From the NCBI GenBank assembly GCA_030734395.1, contig JAUZTG010000051.1, positions 1 through 64,000 of the forward strand: DNA of 64,000 nt, written 5' to 3'. The notes beneath the pieces were generated by a model. It had not been told where the DNA came from. It saw nothing but the letters and a program-made list of their open reading frames with translations, and ran no database searches. Position numbers and translations under genes: made by a program. The number at the start of each line of letters is the position of its first letter. Position 1 is the stretch's first letter. This document shows, in pieces, positions 1 through 9,857 of the stretch. This stretch comes from Sarocladium kiliense (taxonomy: Eukaryota > Ascomycota > Sordariomycetes > Hypocreales > Sarocladiaceae).

Positions 1-1824
1 TTGTGACGAGACCTAGCCACAGTGTGGCTGAGGAGACATGGCGTAACCCCTTTCCCTCACATCTCTCTCTATGAATAGCTTCCTACTCCTTAAGAATATA
101 CATAACTCTTATTGGCACCTAATTGTCTGTGACACTAGGGATAGCCCATTACAAGGAACTAGTTTTTTATATAGAGTTTTAATTCCTAGAGTTTTAATTC
201 CTAGTTACTTTTTATATATTATTATAATAACCTCTAGATTACTTTAAGTTAATAATTTTCTAGTAAGATTATCTCTTATTTATAATTCTTACAGATTACT
301 TTTTATTTATAATTCTCAAGGGTTATATGACTTAGTATATAACTCCTTCCTTGGTCCTAGTCCTTATATATATAGCTTGTCTATAGTGTCATATACTGAG
401 CGGCCTATCCTGTAGACCTGCGTTAGTTACGTTTATAACAAAGGGGTGAGGTAAGGTACAGGGTAGTCTCTTAAGGGACTACAAGGCACATGTGGCTAAT
501 AGTGCCCTGGATGGTTAAGACTACTGGGACCAAGATCACTCTAGCTCAAGGCAGTTCAGCTGGCCTATATATGCTAGCAGCTGCTAGCACCTGCTGGCTA
601 GATGGTAAATATAGCTAAGCCCTCCCCCTAGTTGAATAGTTGCCTTTCTTCTTTACACAAGATAATACGAGTCCGTTTTCCCTTATTATTTGCCTTGTTG
701 TCAAGACAACCCTTGTCGAACAGGCTCAGTAAAGCTACCGCTGCTAACAGAGATTCCTCGTTGCCTCTCAATAATTACACAATATAAAGTTTTTGTATCA
801 AGTCTTATGTAGAAATACAATATAAAACCTCTACAAAGACTGGCTTTAAATGCTAACTTAAACTTGCGGTATAAGAGTTAAAATATACTAACTTAGTAAC
901 TACTTAATCCTTTTGTAAATGTCTTAGGAAAGATTATATAAAAAAAGGCTTGTCTTTGCCTTAGATAGGTTACCAGGAGTATAGATTAGTAGCTTAAAAC
1001 AAAGAGCGAATATTATAAGGATTTCTTTAATCCCGAGCCTATTATCTAAACGTATTAATATAACTATAATATAAGAAGGACTTAGTATATTAGCATTTTA
1101 GGCATGCTTGACTCGATAATCGTCTTATTTGCGGCGCCGTATTATACTACTAACATAGATAGGGCTCATCCTTACTTTACTCTTCTAAACGTAGTCTATG
1201 AAGATGACTTGCACTAGCAGAGCCATGCTGTCGTTAGTGCGTACACCCTTAAGATTATTTAGGCGGGAGGTCGGCCGTCAGCTAGATGACACCCCTTGCT
1301 AATGCCCAGGCTACCTCCTTCGTTGCTGCCCTTTATGTGTGCTGGATCCTGGCCCTAAGCCTGGGGTTCGGGCCTTGAGGCTTGGGATTTTGGCGTTATG
1401 GTAGACTAAGCCGGCACCCGGGAATATAGGTAAAGCCTGGGCACTGGCACATGATGTGTACACCGGGTTAGTAACTCGTCTAATATCTCCTGAGCAGGGG
1501 CGTGAGATAATATTAAGTATTTAGCTTAGGCTTTAATTATTATAAATCCCTCTTGCGCTCAGGATAAGGCAGTGACAGCTCAGGCTCCAAGCCAGAAACA
1601 GATTTAGAAGGCGAGGGCTGTCGGGGAAGACTATTGAGGTACTCGTTAAGACCATGGTACAGGGTAGTTCAATGTCGTAAGTGGGGCGCGACGTGAACCC
1701 TGCAACGGGTTTTCCCATCCATTTGCCGGACGAGAAACAGCTGACGCCCAGTTTGGAAGAATTCCCACTCCAGCCAGTACAGCTGCCAGACGACAAAGTC
1801 GACAGCCTACACAAGCCGAAAGCA
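1..1824. repeat. AT-rich, repeat-like DNA without intact genes
   Basis: The first ~1.2 kb is strongly TA-rich with many in-frame stops on both strands, and composition rises towards normal GC after about 1.2 kb. This fits an old, RIP-mutated repeat at the border of a core-genome block. Positions 2-779 begin with TGTG and end with TTACA and carry a TATA-like stretch near 565, so a solo LTR is conceivable, but the window starts here and no target-site duplication can be tested. I see no coding gene upstream of COA1. Confidence 0.45.
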
Positions 1825-2534
1825 ATGCTGTCACGAGTAGTTCGACGAAGGCTTGTCTCTGCCGCGCAGGGCAGCAAGTATCAACCCGGAAGAGTCCTGC
1901 AGAGAAGATGGAATTCCCCTGCGCCGAGACCTGGTGACGGGCCCCTCATGTCGAGAAGAGCAGATCGCGAGCTTCCAGGTTGGTGAAACCCTGCAGACTT
2001 CAAAATGGTGACGACTCGTTGACAATGTACTGTTTAGATATCAGCCAAGTCAGCTTCCGCTGGGGTCGCACCCTGCCCATCTTCATCGCCATTGTCACCG
2101 CCTGCTCCATCGCAATCTTCAACTACCAAAAGTCCTCCTCCCCCGTCATAGCCTCCACCCTCTACGCCCTCCGCACGAACCCTCGCGCACGCGAACTCCT
2201 CGGCGATGAAATCTACTTCAATCGCCAGATCCCGTGGATTCACGGCGAGATGAACCAGCTCCATGGACGGATTGATGTTTGGTTCGATGTCAAGGGAAGC
2301 AAGGGGACGGCAACGATGAGGTTCGCAAGCTTCAGGAGGACGCCGAGGGGCATGTTTGAGACGACGGAGTGGAGCTTGAAGACGGAGGATGGGGAGTGGA
2401 TTGATCTGTTGGAGGAGGGCGATCCGTTTGGAGGGCTATTGGGAGATGCGGCGGCGAGTGTGCCCATTCCGGCTGCGGCCGAGGTTGAGGAGGCTGGTGG
2501 AAGAGGATACCGACAACAGAGCCCTTACAAGTAA
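1825..2534 (+). CDS. COA1: Cytochrome c oxidase assembly protein COA1
   Basis: Two exons, 1825-1982 and 2045-2534, give 215 residues; the 62-nt intron has a GTGAAA donor and a CAG acceptor. The first exon is an Arg-rich, Ser-rich mitochondrial presequence (MLSRVVRRRL start) followed by the GDGPLMSRRADRELP motif typical of the family. The second carries one hydrophobic segment (LPIFIAIVTACSIAIF) and the conserved core with LGDEIYF, IPWIHGEMNQLHG and FDVKG. COA1 is an inner mitochondrial membrane protein that acts in Cox1 maturation and complex IV assembly. The start at 1825 is chosen over 1681 because it begins the basic presequence. The C-terminal 30 residues are low complexity and less certain. 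Confidence 0.88.
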
Positions 2535-2812
2535 GGGTGATCTGAGGGAGATCATTTGGGAGAATGTGCTGTTCTGACGGTACGTAGTAGCATTGTAGAA
2601 GCCTCGGGCGTGAGGCGTGTAAGATGAATGGAAGTAAAAGGACAAAGGTGGTGTAAGAAAAGATATCTCGTACAGTAGATGCGACTATGATACATATACA
2701 AAGCCCGCTTTTGACCTCGCATCCGACGAGCCACTCATGCAAATCCCTGGCTGTCTAATACACCCATTGTCCACAGCATCATCCCCGTCTCATCAATCTG
2801 CTCGACAAGCAC

Positions 2813-3814
2813 CTAATCCAGCTGCATATGCGCTCTCCTCTCCGACTTCATCTCCAAGTGCTTCTCCCTCGCCTTCTCTAACCTCTCCTCCGCATCGGGG
2901 AACCTCTCGTCCAACTCTTTTCTTGCCTTCTCCCTATGGGGCAACGCCGGTGCCTTCCTCTTCTTCGAGTCTTGCAATTGCACAACCCTTCCTTTCGGTC
3001 CCGCAACCGGGCCACTCACGAGCACAATGCCCAGCTCGTTGTCGACCTTCATGATCTTCAGGTTCTGCACCGTCCTGTACTCGTTGCCCATCCGACCAGG
3101 CATCTTCTTTCCGGGGAACACACGGCTACCACTGCCCTGGGAGGGACCGGTCGTACCGATTGTGCGGTGGTTCTTGGAGTTTCCGTGGGAGGCTTCTTGA
3201 CCGGCGAAACCGTGGCGCTTCATACCACCGGCGAAACCCATACCACGTGAGCGACCGCGGACATCAACGTATTGGCCGAGTTGGAACCAGTCTGGCTGGA
3301 GTTGAACGCCGACGGGAAGCAGACCGGACTCATCGCGGACCTTGAACTCGGAAAGTTCCCGCTTGGGGGCAACACCCTTTGCTTCGTAGTATCCGAGCTG
3401 AGGCTGGGTGACATTCCTCCCATCCTTGGAACCCATACCAATCTGCACAGCCCAGTACCCATTCTTCTCACGTGTTTTATTCGCAATGACCTGCACCTGA
3501 TCAAACTGCAAAACCGTACACGGCACACGCGTCTTCCCAACAAACATGCTCGTCATACCCTTCTTCACGACCAGCACACCTGTTCGAAGAGGGGTCGTGT
3601 TCTCGCGACGCTTGAGCGCAGCAGCGGGGCCGGTAGTCAGAGCAGGAAGACCGGAGTTGGGCTGGTTGAAGCGACGGTGCTTGGATCGTGGGGGGGCGGT
3701 TGACCAGCCATCGTGGACGGCGCGGGTGGTCGTCGGGGGGAGTGCGAGAGGGCGGAGTGTTGGCCTGGCGGCGAGGCGTGGGAGGGCGACGCGGAGGGAT
3801 AACCGCGGCGGCAT
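2813..3814 (-). CDS. MRPL9: Mitochondrial large-subunit ribosomal protein uL3m
   Basis: A single exon of 333 residues. The N-terminus (MPPRLSLRVALPRLAARP) is an Arg/Ala/Leu-rich mitochondrial presequence; the ATG at 3814 is preferred to the upstream in-frame ATG at 3976, whose extra 54 residues are Pro/Ser-rich and unlike the family. The uL3 core is clear: a GKTRVPCTVLQ strand, the KNGYWAVQIG segment, and the uL3 signature around GGMKRHGFAGQEASHGNSKNHR with SRVFPGKKMPGRMGN after it. It is a structural protein of the mitoribosome large subunit near the peptidyl transferase centre. The C-terminal ~50 residues are a charged Lys/Glu helix typical of fungal forms. It converges with COA1, with 278 bp between the stops. 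Confidence 0.95.
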   Translation of the reverse strand: MPPRLSLRVALPRLAARPTLRPLALPPTTTRAVHDGWSTAPPRSKHRRFNQPNSGLPALTTGPAAALKRRENTTPLRTGVLVVKKGMTSMFVGKTRVPCTVLQFDQVQVIANKTREKNGYWAVQIGMGSKDGRNVTQPQLGYYEAKGVAPKRELSEFKVRDESGLLPVGVQLQPDWFQLGQYVDVRGRSRGMGFAGGMKRHGFAGQEASHGNSKNHRTIGTTGPSQGSGSRVFPGKKMPGRMGNEYRTVQNLKIMKVDNELGIVLVSGPVAGPKGRVVQLQDSKKRKAPALPHREKARKELDERFPDAEERLEKAREKHLEMKSERRAHMQLD

Positions 3815-4312
3815 GGTGGCCGGCTTTGCGAGAAGAACGCCGGTATGGGGTGAATTGGGGACGCGGCGGCCGCGATGGTTGAGAGATGGATTGGGGTGCT
3901 TGGTAGGTGAGGATCGAGGAGGTTGCAATTGAAGCTGCGAAATTTCGGGGCGACTGGGTGGAGCCAGTGACCTCACCCTAACCCTTGCTTAACCCTGGTC
4001 GCATCACTCCGCGAGGGAAAGCGACAGTAATAGTATCGGTATGACGAGAACGAAAAGGTTGAGAGAATATTACAGACTAGTGATTTGTCTCAGTAGAGAC
4101 TATAAGCTCTTTAGGGATATCAGAAATGGAAAGGGGGAGAAGGGGTCACGCCGGGCTCCGCACCAGTGCTATGTTGATGCATCGTGAGAACTCCTCACTT
4201 AGCTTCAAGCGTCGTTGCTATCTCAACGTTTGTATAACGACGTTTCATCTCATACTTGAAAATCTTCTCCCACAAGTACCTGACCCAAGGCATCTAAAAA
4301 GTCTCAGTCTTC
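3815..4312. other. Intergenic: uL3m promoter / PITH-gene 3' end
   Basis: 498 bp between the uL3m start codon (minus strand, 3814) and the stop of the minus-strand PITH gene at 4313. It should hold the uL3m promoter and 5' leader. I see no gene, RNA or repeat in it. Confidence 0.6.
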
Positions 4313-5095
4313 TCAGATCCCCGGGCCCCTTCCTCCAATCCCACTACCCATCTGGTTCACACTCGTGCCCTTCACCCTGTGATCCCCCGGCTGCGCCGCC
4401 GCCTCATATATAATATTCGTCGGCGCCTTCCCCAATCTCGTCCACTCCCCCTTGAACCCTACATAGCTCACTCTTGTGACATCCTCCTCGCCATCCCCAA
4501 AGTTGTCCGCGAAAAAGAGGGTCAGCTGCTGCACCTTCCCGAACAAGGCGCGCTTGACGGGGATCTCTTGCAGGTCAGAGGTCTGCGAGAGTTCGAGGGT
4601 TTGAACGGGTTTGGCGTCTTCGGCGGAGGAGAAGTCGAGGTTGGATTGGTTGATGTGCAGGTGGAGGGTTTTGGGAGCGGAGAGGGAGGGGGAGGTGCGG
4701 AGGAGGATGGAATGGAGCTTGATTTGGGCGGTGAATCTGGGATGCCATGTCAGCGTGGAATAGATGAAGAACATCAGTCAAATCATCGTATAAGATTTGA
4801 TACAAGACGACAGCAACGGTCAAGGTTGGACCTACGGCACAGTCATGAGCAGCTGCTCATCCACGTCACTCGCCAGCTCTGGGTCTGTCGTCATCCTCTC
4901 CGCCCACGTCTTCTTCACGACCGCCTTGCCGGCATCTCTACGGTCTTCGTTGAGGGTGACGATCTCATCGAAGTTGATTTGTTCGTAGAGGGAGTGCTGG
5001 AGGGCAGGGGTGATGTCGTCGGAGTGGTCGTGCTCATGGTCATGGTGGTGGTCATGGCCGCCGTGACCGGCATGCTCATCGTGGCAGTGGGACAT
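4313..5095 (-). CDS. PITH-domain (TXNL1 C-terminal-like) protein with His-rich N-terminus
   Basis: Exons 5095-4836 and 4736-4313 (99-nt intron, GTAGGT donor) give 227 residues. After the first ~27 residues, PITH-domain motifs follow: LYEQINFDEIVTLNE, DVDEQLL, the strand FTAQIKLHSILLR, APKTLHLHIN, VKRALFGKVQQLTLFFADNFG and DVTRVSYVGFKGEW. The family (PITHD1, TXNL1 C-terminus) includes the domain that lets TXNL1 bind the proteasome; the stand-alone fungal proteins are poorly characterised. Oddity: residues 2-26 are dominated by His, Asp and Glu (HDHHHDHEHDH), a plausible metal-binding tract. The joint between exons rebuilds the expected LLMTVPFTAQ sequence, which supports the intron. Confidence 0.9.
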
Positions 5096-5429
5096 GGTAG
5101 GCTGTGAGGCTAAAACTGAGTGAGCCTGTGTGTGTAGTTATTATTTGGCTGTTGTTTCTGTTTTTGAGATGGGGAAGAACCGTCTGTGAGCGGTGGTTGT
5201 GAGATGGATGTTGACGATGTCTGAGTTGGTGAGGCAGTGTTTGTCGAAGTGAGCTGAGTCCAAGGCGCCACTTATAATCCGGCGACGGTCACTACCAAAT
5301 GGATTGATACAACATCAGATGCACAACACGTCTCTATAGTCTACAAAGTTACAGAAGACTTCAGAAGAACAATGAAATCTCTGTAGATGCCATTTTTGCA
5401 TCCCATTTACAAGGGTATATCTTCTTCCA
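5096..5429. other. Intergenic between PITH gene start and RRN6 stop
   Basis: 334 bp. It contains the promoter/leader of the minus-strand PITH gene and the 3' end of RRN6. Nothing else is recognisable. Confidence 0.5.
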
Positions 5430-8400
5430 TCACCTAAATCCACTCTTCTTCTTCTTTGTCGTCTTCTTCACCTTCTTCCTATCCCCAAAGGCACCCGCCG
5501 TCGGCTGGCTCATCGTGACTAACGACCCGAACCCGCCCTGACTCGGCCCATGGCTCTGACTAGACATGATCATATTCGCAGCAGGCTGCGGACTCGACCT
5601 GAAACCATCTACTTGCGTGTGCACTCTCGGTCCTCCCCTGTCCTCCTCTTGCCTTGCAAACACAGGTCTCTTCAACTTCTCCGCCTGGGCTCTCTTCCTT
5701 GCTTCAGCTCTTTGGAGGCGTTGTCGCATGTCGTCGAATTTGAGATCGCTTTCCGTGGCGACACTGGAGATGTAGTTTGTGAGGCTATCCCCACTGGTGG
5801 ATGAGGCTGGCCAGTATGATAGTACTTTCGGGGGTGGTTTGGTTGCCAAATGCCCCGGGACCAGGCTTGGAGCGAGAAGCTGGAGGCGACGGAATTGGGA
5901 CTGAAGTTTCTCAGGTGGCAGAATGGAGGCAGGGGAAGAGGAGCGGATGCGCCCTGGGGATTGAGAGGATCTGGTGGCCTGAGACGGGAGGATTTGTTCT
6001 GGTTGATGCGGTTCCTCTTCAGGATCATTCTCAATTGAACCGAACATTGGTACATCTTGGATGACGAAGCCCTGTGTGGAGAAGAAGCAGTCGCTCACAA
6101 GCTTAGCGAGGGCGATGTGAGGAGGCTGCTGATGCTGCTTGTCTGTGGCTTCGCTCTGTCGGTATCCGCACAGACTGGTGAGCTCATTGTGGATAGCTTC
6201 TGTTGTAATTCTCTCCCCAACTGCCTCCTTGGCATGCCTCAGCCGAAGCTCCGGCATAGTCACCTCATCTTCTACCTTCGCCTTCAGCTCGTGAAGTCTG
6301 GCTTCGACATCGTTCGCATCGATCCATTCGCTTTCGTTCTGGGACAGGTTCATAATGTCTCGCCTAAGCCACATGTGTCAGTGGATGTTTGCCAAGGGCC
6401 TGAAAATGAATTGCTGCATACCATGTGAAAAGGGGTACGCTTGCCTCCACGATCCCTGATTCAAGCACGTTCTCAAGAAGATCTACAGACGCAGCTGGAA
6501 GAAGCGGGCCCCTATGCCCGACTTCAACCTCAATGCTCTGTCCCAGAGCCTCCACTGCTCGGTGAATATTAAGCACGTTGCAGCCTGCACCGTCCTTGGT
6601 CTTTGTCCGCACCAGCGGACCTGCATCTCCCAGCTGATCTTGGAAGGTTACATCGTCCGGCTCCAGTCCGTCCGGAAGGACAAACGCCCCCCCAATGCGC
6701 TTCAGGAACAATTTCTGCTGCCGCTTCCAGGAACGTTCCTTGTCCTTGGGTGTCCAGTTCAGCCGGTTCGTGGGCAGCGAAACGTCCAATCCTGGATCCA
6801 TGTTTGAGTTACTGATACAGTACCGAAGTCCGAGGTCTTCACTGAGCAGAAGGCCTTGGAAAAACAACACCTCTTTTTTCCAATAAGCCTCACCGAGGCT
6901 TGATCCTGATGGCTCCTCAATGCTAGAGAGCTTGGCAGAGTGGAAGAGCATCATGTCTAGCTTTTTGAAGTGAGGGTCACCTCCATCTGGAGGATTCTGA
7001 ACCATCGGAAGGACCTGGCGATGCCACTGAGGAAGTTCAGAGTCTCCGGTCACACGGAGCCAGTTGACCGTGAAGTGGGTGCCTCCGGGGGCGTACAGGA
7101 AGACCATGACTCCATTCTCCTCTTCAGAAACACGACAAAGTGACATTCTCACATCTTTTGTTGCCGGCAGGTGTGGGCACTCTAGTATGAGTGTTGGTTT
7201 GGAAGCCATGCCATGTCTAGGCAGGTCAATCCACAGCAGACTCTGGGAGGTCAGGACGAAGACGTGAGATTGCGTGACAGGGCTCAACTGCGCGTCAAGA
7301 ATCGTGTTCGGTCTTGAAGAGCTCGTGCTGGGTAGCTTGAAGGGCTGAAGGAGGGTCCCATCTTCGAAGTCCACAACCTCGAACTTCTCGGGGCTCCAGA
7401 CCAAGATATAGGGCGACCTGGTCAGCGACCCTGTTTCATTGAACGAGGCCTGGAAGTCAGCGCCATCCGCCACACCAATAAACAGGGCGCCGTGAGGACG
7501 AGTGGGGTGGTGAGAGTTGAGAGAGATGTCAGGCAGTATACCCTCGTACACATGGCCGTGTTTGCGAAGAATAGCTCGCTTCTCTTGGCTCCTATCGACC
7601 CTTGTTCTTCCAACAATGGCCCAAATAGTCCAATAGCCGCACTCATCCATGATGGCGACCTGAGCGGCTGATCCCTGAGTAGGAGGGTTGAATGCCACAT
7701 CACAGTGTGCTCGGCCTCCAGTTTGATAATGCGTGATAGTGAGTTCATGCTGCGGGTCGATCTTGGAGGGCATGTGGAAGTCGAGCGCTTCCACATTGAT
7801 GTCTCCTACGGGGACTTTGTGGTATTCTGGGCTCAAGATCGAGGTGGATGTGGCTTTTTGGGCCAGTATCCAACGGATCGGCTCATTTGGAGCGCTGTGT
7901 GTGGCGAACTTGATTTGGGTGAATGGAAGTCCATCGTTTGTCCACAGACATTCATCCTGCCAGGAGTCCGGATCAATAATGGCCAACCCAAGCTGGACGT
8001 TTTCCGATACCTCCTCCCCGTCGTTTTGTTGGCCACTGGATCCCCAGGTCCATTTTGACTGGTTGACCTTCGCGATTCGCAGCTTCTCTCCAGCCTCCCC
8101 AGCAGCCATGGCGATGGCGGGTGTTCCCGTACGCTGGCTGGAGTTGCTCACATCCGTGATTGGGCCCATGTCCAGCAACCGCCGTGTTGAGGCTGCTGAG
8201 GCTAATCTGACAGCGCTGGTGAGCTCCTCTGCGAGGAGGTCCCCGATGACGCCGAGGCCAGGACCAGCCTCCGGGTGGCTGTCGTATAGCCATTGCTTGT
8301 GGATCTGACGCTCATGTGATGGTTTCAGAGACGATGCTTCCGAGGCAACTTTAGATGGAGGATAAAGTTCTGCAGTCGTACCGATCACGCTGAAATTAGG

Positions 8401-8581
8401 GGCTGCGCAGATGTGAGCTTTAGAACCGATGAAGTGAAGAACGTGAGAACAAACGCTGAGTGCTGAGACGTGAGCTGTGAAGGGTTCCGATGCCACTTTC
8501 AGGGCCTCTGAGAGGGGCATAAATGAGTTGGCCAGGCTGACCGTAATTGATGCCCGTCACGGACTTAGTAGGATTAGCCAT
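5430..8581 (-). CDS. RRN6: RNA polymerase I initiation factor RRN6-like
   Basis: Three exons, 8581-8455, 8402-6422 and 6363-5430, give 1013 residues. RRN6 is a core-factor subunit that recruits Pol I to the rDNA promoter in the nucleolus. Family hallmarks I recognise are the N-terminal INYGQPGQLIY block, the beta-propeller-like half with CGYWTIWAIVGR and the HGHVYEGILPD segment, a helical middle, and a basic Lys-rich C-terminus (KKVKKTTKKKKSGFR). The first exon needs a 52-nt intron (8454-8403): the long open frame starting at 8520 lacks the conserved N-terminal block, while splicing from the ATG at 8581 restores it in phase. Intron 2 is 58 nt (6421-6364). The N-terminal exon is the least certain part. 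Confidence 0.85.
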
Positions 8582-9024
8582 CAGGGCAAAGAGCTGATGT
8601 CCAGTGGTTCTTCGGGCACTTGATGTTGCGTTTCTTCATTTCGTAGAAAGCTGTGAGGTGATCCTAGTGAGGAAGAGTAATTCAGTATGGGTTGAAGAAT
8701 TCTATCCAGAAATCATCATAAACAACAAACGACAAAATCCAAGGCGAAATGGACCAAATGCGAAGACATTATGATGGAAATGTTGTCAAACCTTCACTTT
8801 TCTGTCTTGTAGGTTATGCTGTCTCAGGTGTGGCGGTGTGGATCGACACCGATGCACAGCCACACGTGGCTATCGACCTAGCAACGCGTCGCGATCGGAT
8901 AAACACCGCCACCAAACTTCCAACATTGTTCAACACCGTCACAGTTGGCAACACATCGCAGCGTTCGTCTTGCATTTTGTCGAATTCATCAATACATCCC
9001 GAAGCAAGAATAAAAATCGCCAAG
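8582..9024. promoter_or_regulatory. Divergent promoter RRN6 / SPC25
   Basis: 443 bp between the start codons of RRN6 (minus) and SPC25 (plus). It must carry both promoters and leaders. Some short frames run into it, but no further exon is required by either model. Confidence 0.55.
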
Positions 9025-9857
9025 ATGACGAGTGTCTTCGCCTCCTCGTTTTCCTCGAGCTTGAACCACCGGCAGAGCATGCTGCCTCAAGCACCTCCAG
9101 AGGAGGAGCTGCCCAACATCGACTTCGGCTTCGACGACCTGCGCGATCGCATGGCTAAGTTCACCGCGAAGTTCGATGCATTCATTGACCAGGGTCGAAA
9201 GCGCGTGCTGGAAGAGCGCAACGCCTTTCGCATGAACCTTGCAGAGCTGGAAGGTTAGTTCAATCCACGCATATGGCATTACGGCAGACGCTAACGGCGC
9301 ATTGCACAGAGGACCAAAGGATGAAGAAGAAAGACATCGAGATTATCCAGATCAAGACTTCTACGCAGCAACAGACGATTGATAAGGAAGAGGCGGAAAC
9401 GCAGGAGATGGAACAGGCGATCGCATCGCTCGCTGAACAACGCGACAACCACCTCGCAGCCCGCGACACCCTCAAAGCGCAAATCGCCAAAACCCAAGCC
9501 GAGATCGATGCCCGCCTCGCCGCCCAACGCGCTCACGCCCAGCAACAAGAAGCGCAATCTCGCTACAACGTGCCGGAGCTCGACTTCTGGATCACAAACC
9601 TGTGTCTCAAGATCGAAGGCGCGGGACAGGATGACCGACTCAAGTTTGTGTACACACATATCGATGAGAAGAACTGGGAGAGGGAAGCTTGGTTTGAGTT
9701 GGTGACCAGCTCGAGGGACTACGACGTTAAGCATTGCAGGCCGAAGCTGGAGAGGGAGAAGGTGGAGAAGGTGCTGGAGAGGGTGAACGAGTCGAGGGAG
9801 TTGGTGGTGCTGTTGAAGGGGATGAGGGAGTTGTTCGTTGAGGCGATGAGGTCTTGA
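9025..9857 (+). CDS. SPC25: Kinetochore protein Spc25 (NDC80 complex)
   Basis: Exons 9025-9253 and 9310-9857 (56-nt intron with GTTAGT donor and CACAG acceptor) give 258 residues. Spc25 pairs with Spc24 and links the Ndc80 complex to the inner kinetochore. The N-terminal region holds LPNIDFGFDDLRDRM, common in fungal Spc25. A long heptad-rich coiled coil spans roughly residues 60-165 (many Gln/Glu/Ala/Lys), and the C-terminal globular domain contains LDFWITNLCLKIEGAG, LKFVYTHID and a final helix. Length matches the family. The ATG at 9025 follows a CAAG context and begins a normal fungal N-terminus; the in-frame upstream extension to 8749 is not Spc25-like. Confidence 0.92.

Noticed and set aside
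2..779. Possible solo LTR (TG...CA ends)
   Set aside because: Ends are suggestive, but no second LTR, primer-binding site or target-site duplication can be shown at the window edge.
4379..5107. 242-codon plus-strand frame over the PITH gene
   Set aside because: It overlaps the PITH exons and their intron on the other strand; Val/Gly repeats come from the His/Asp codons read in reverse.
6364..8520. RRN6 taken as starting at the ATG at 8520
   Set aside because: That start leaves out the conserved N-terminal block; splicing 8454-8403 from the ATG at 8581 restores it in frame.
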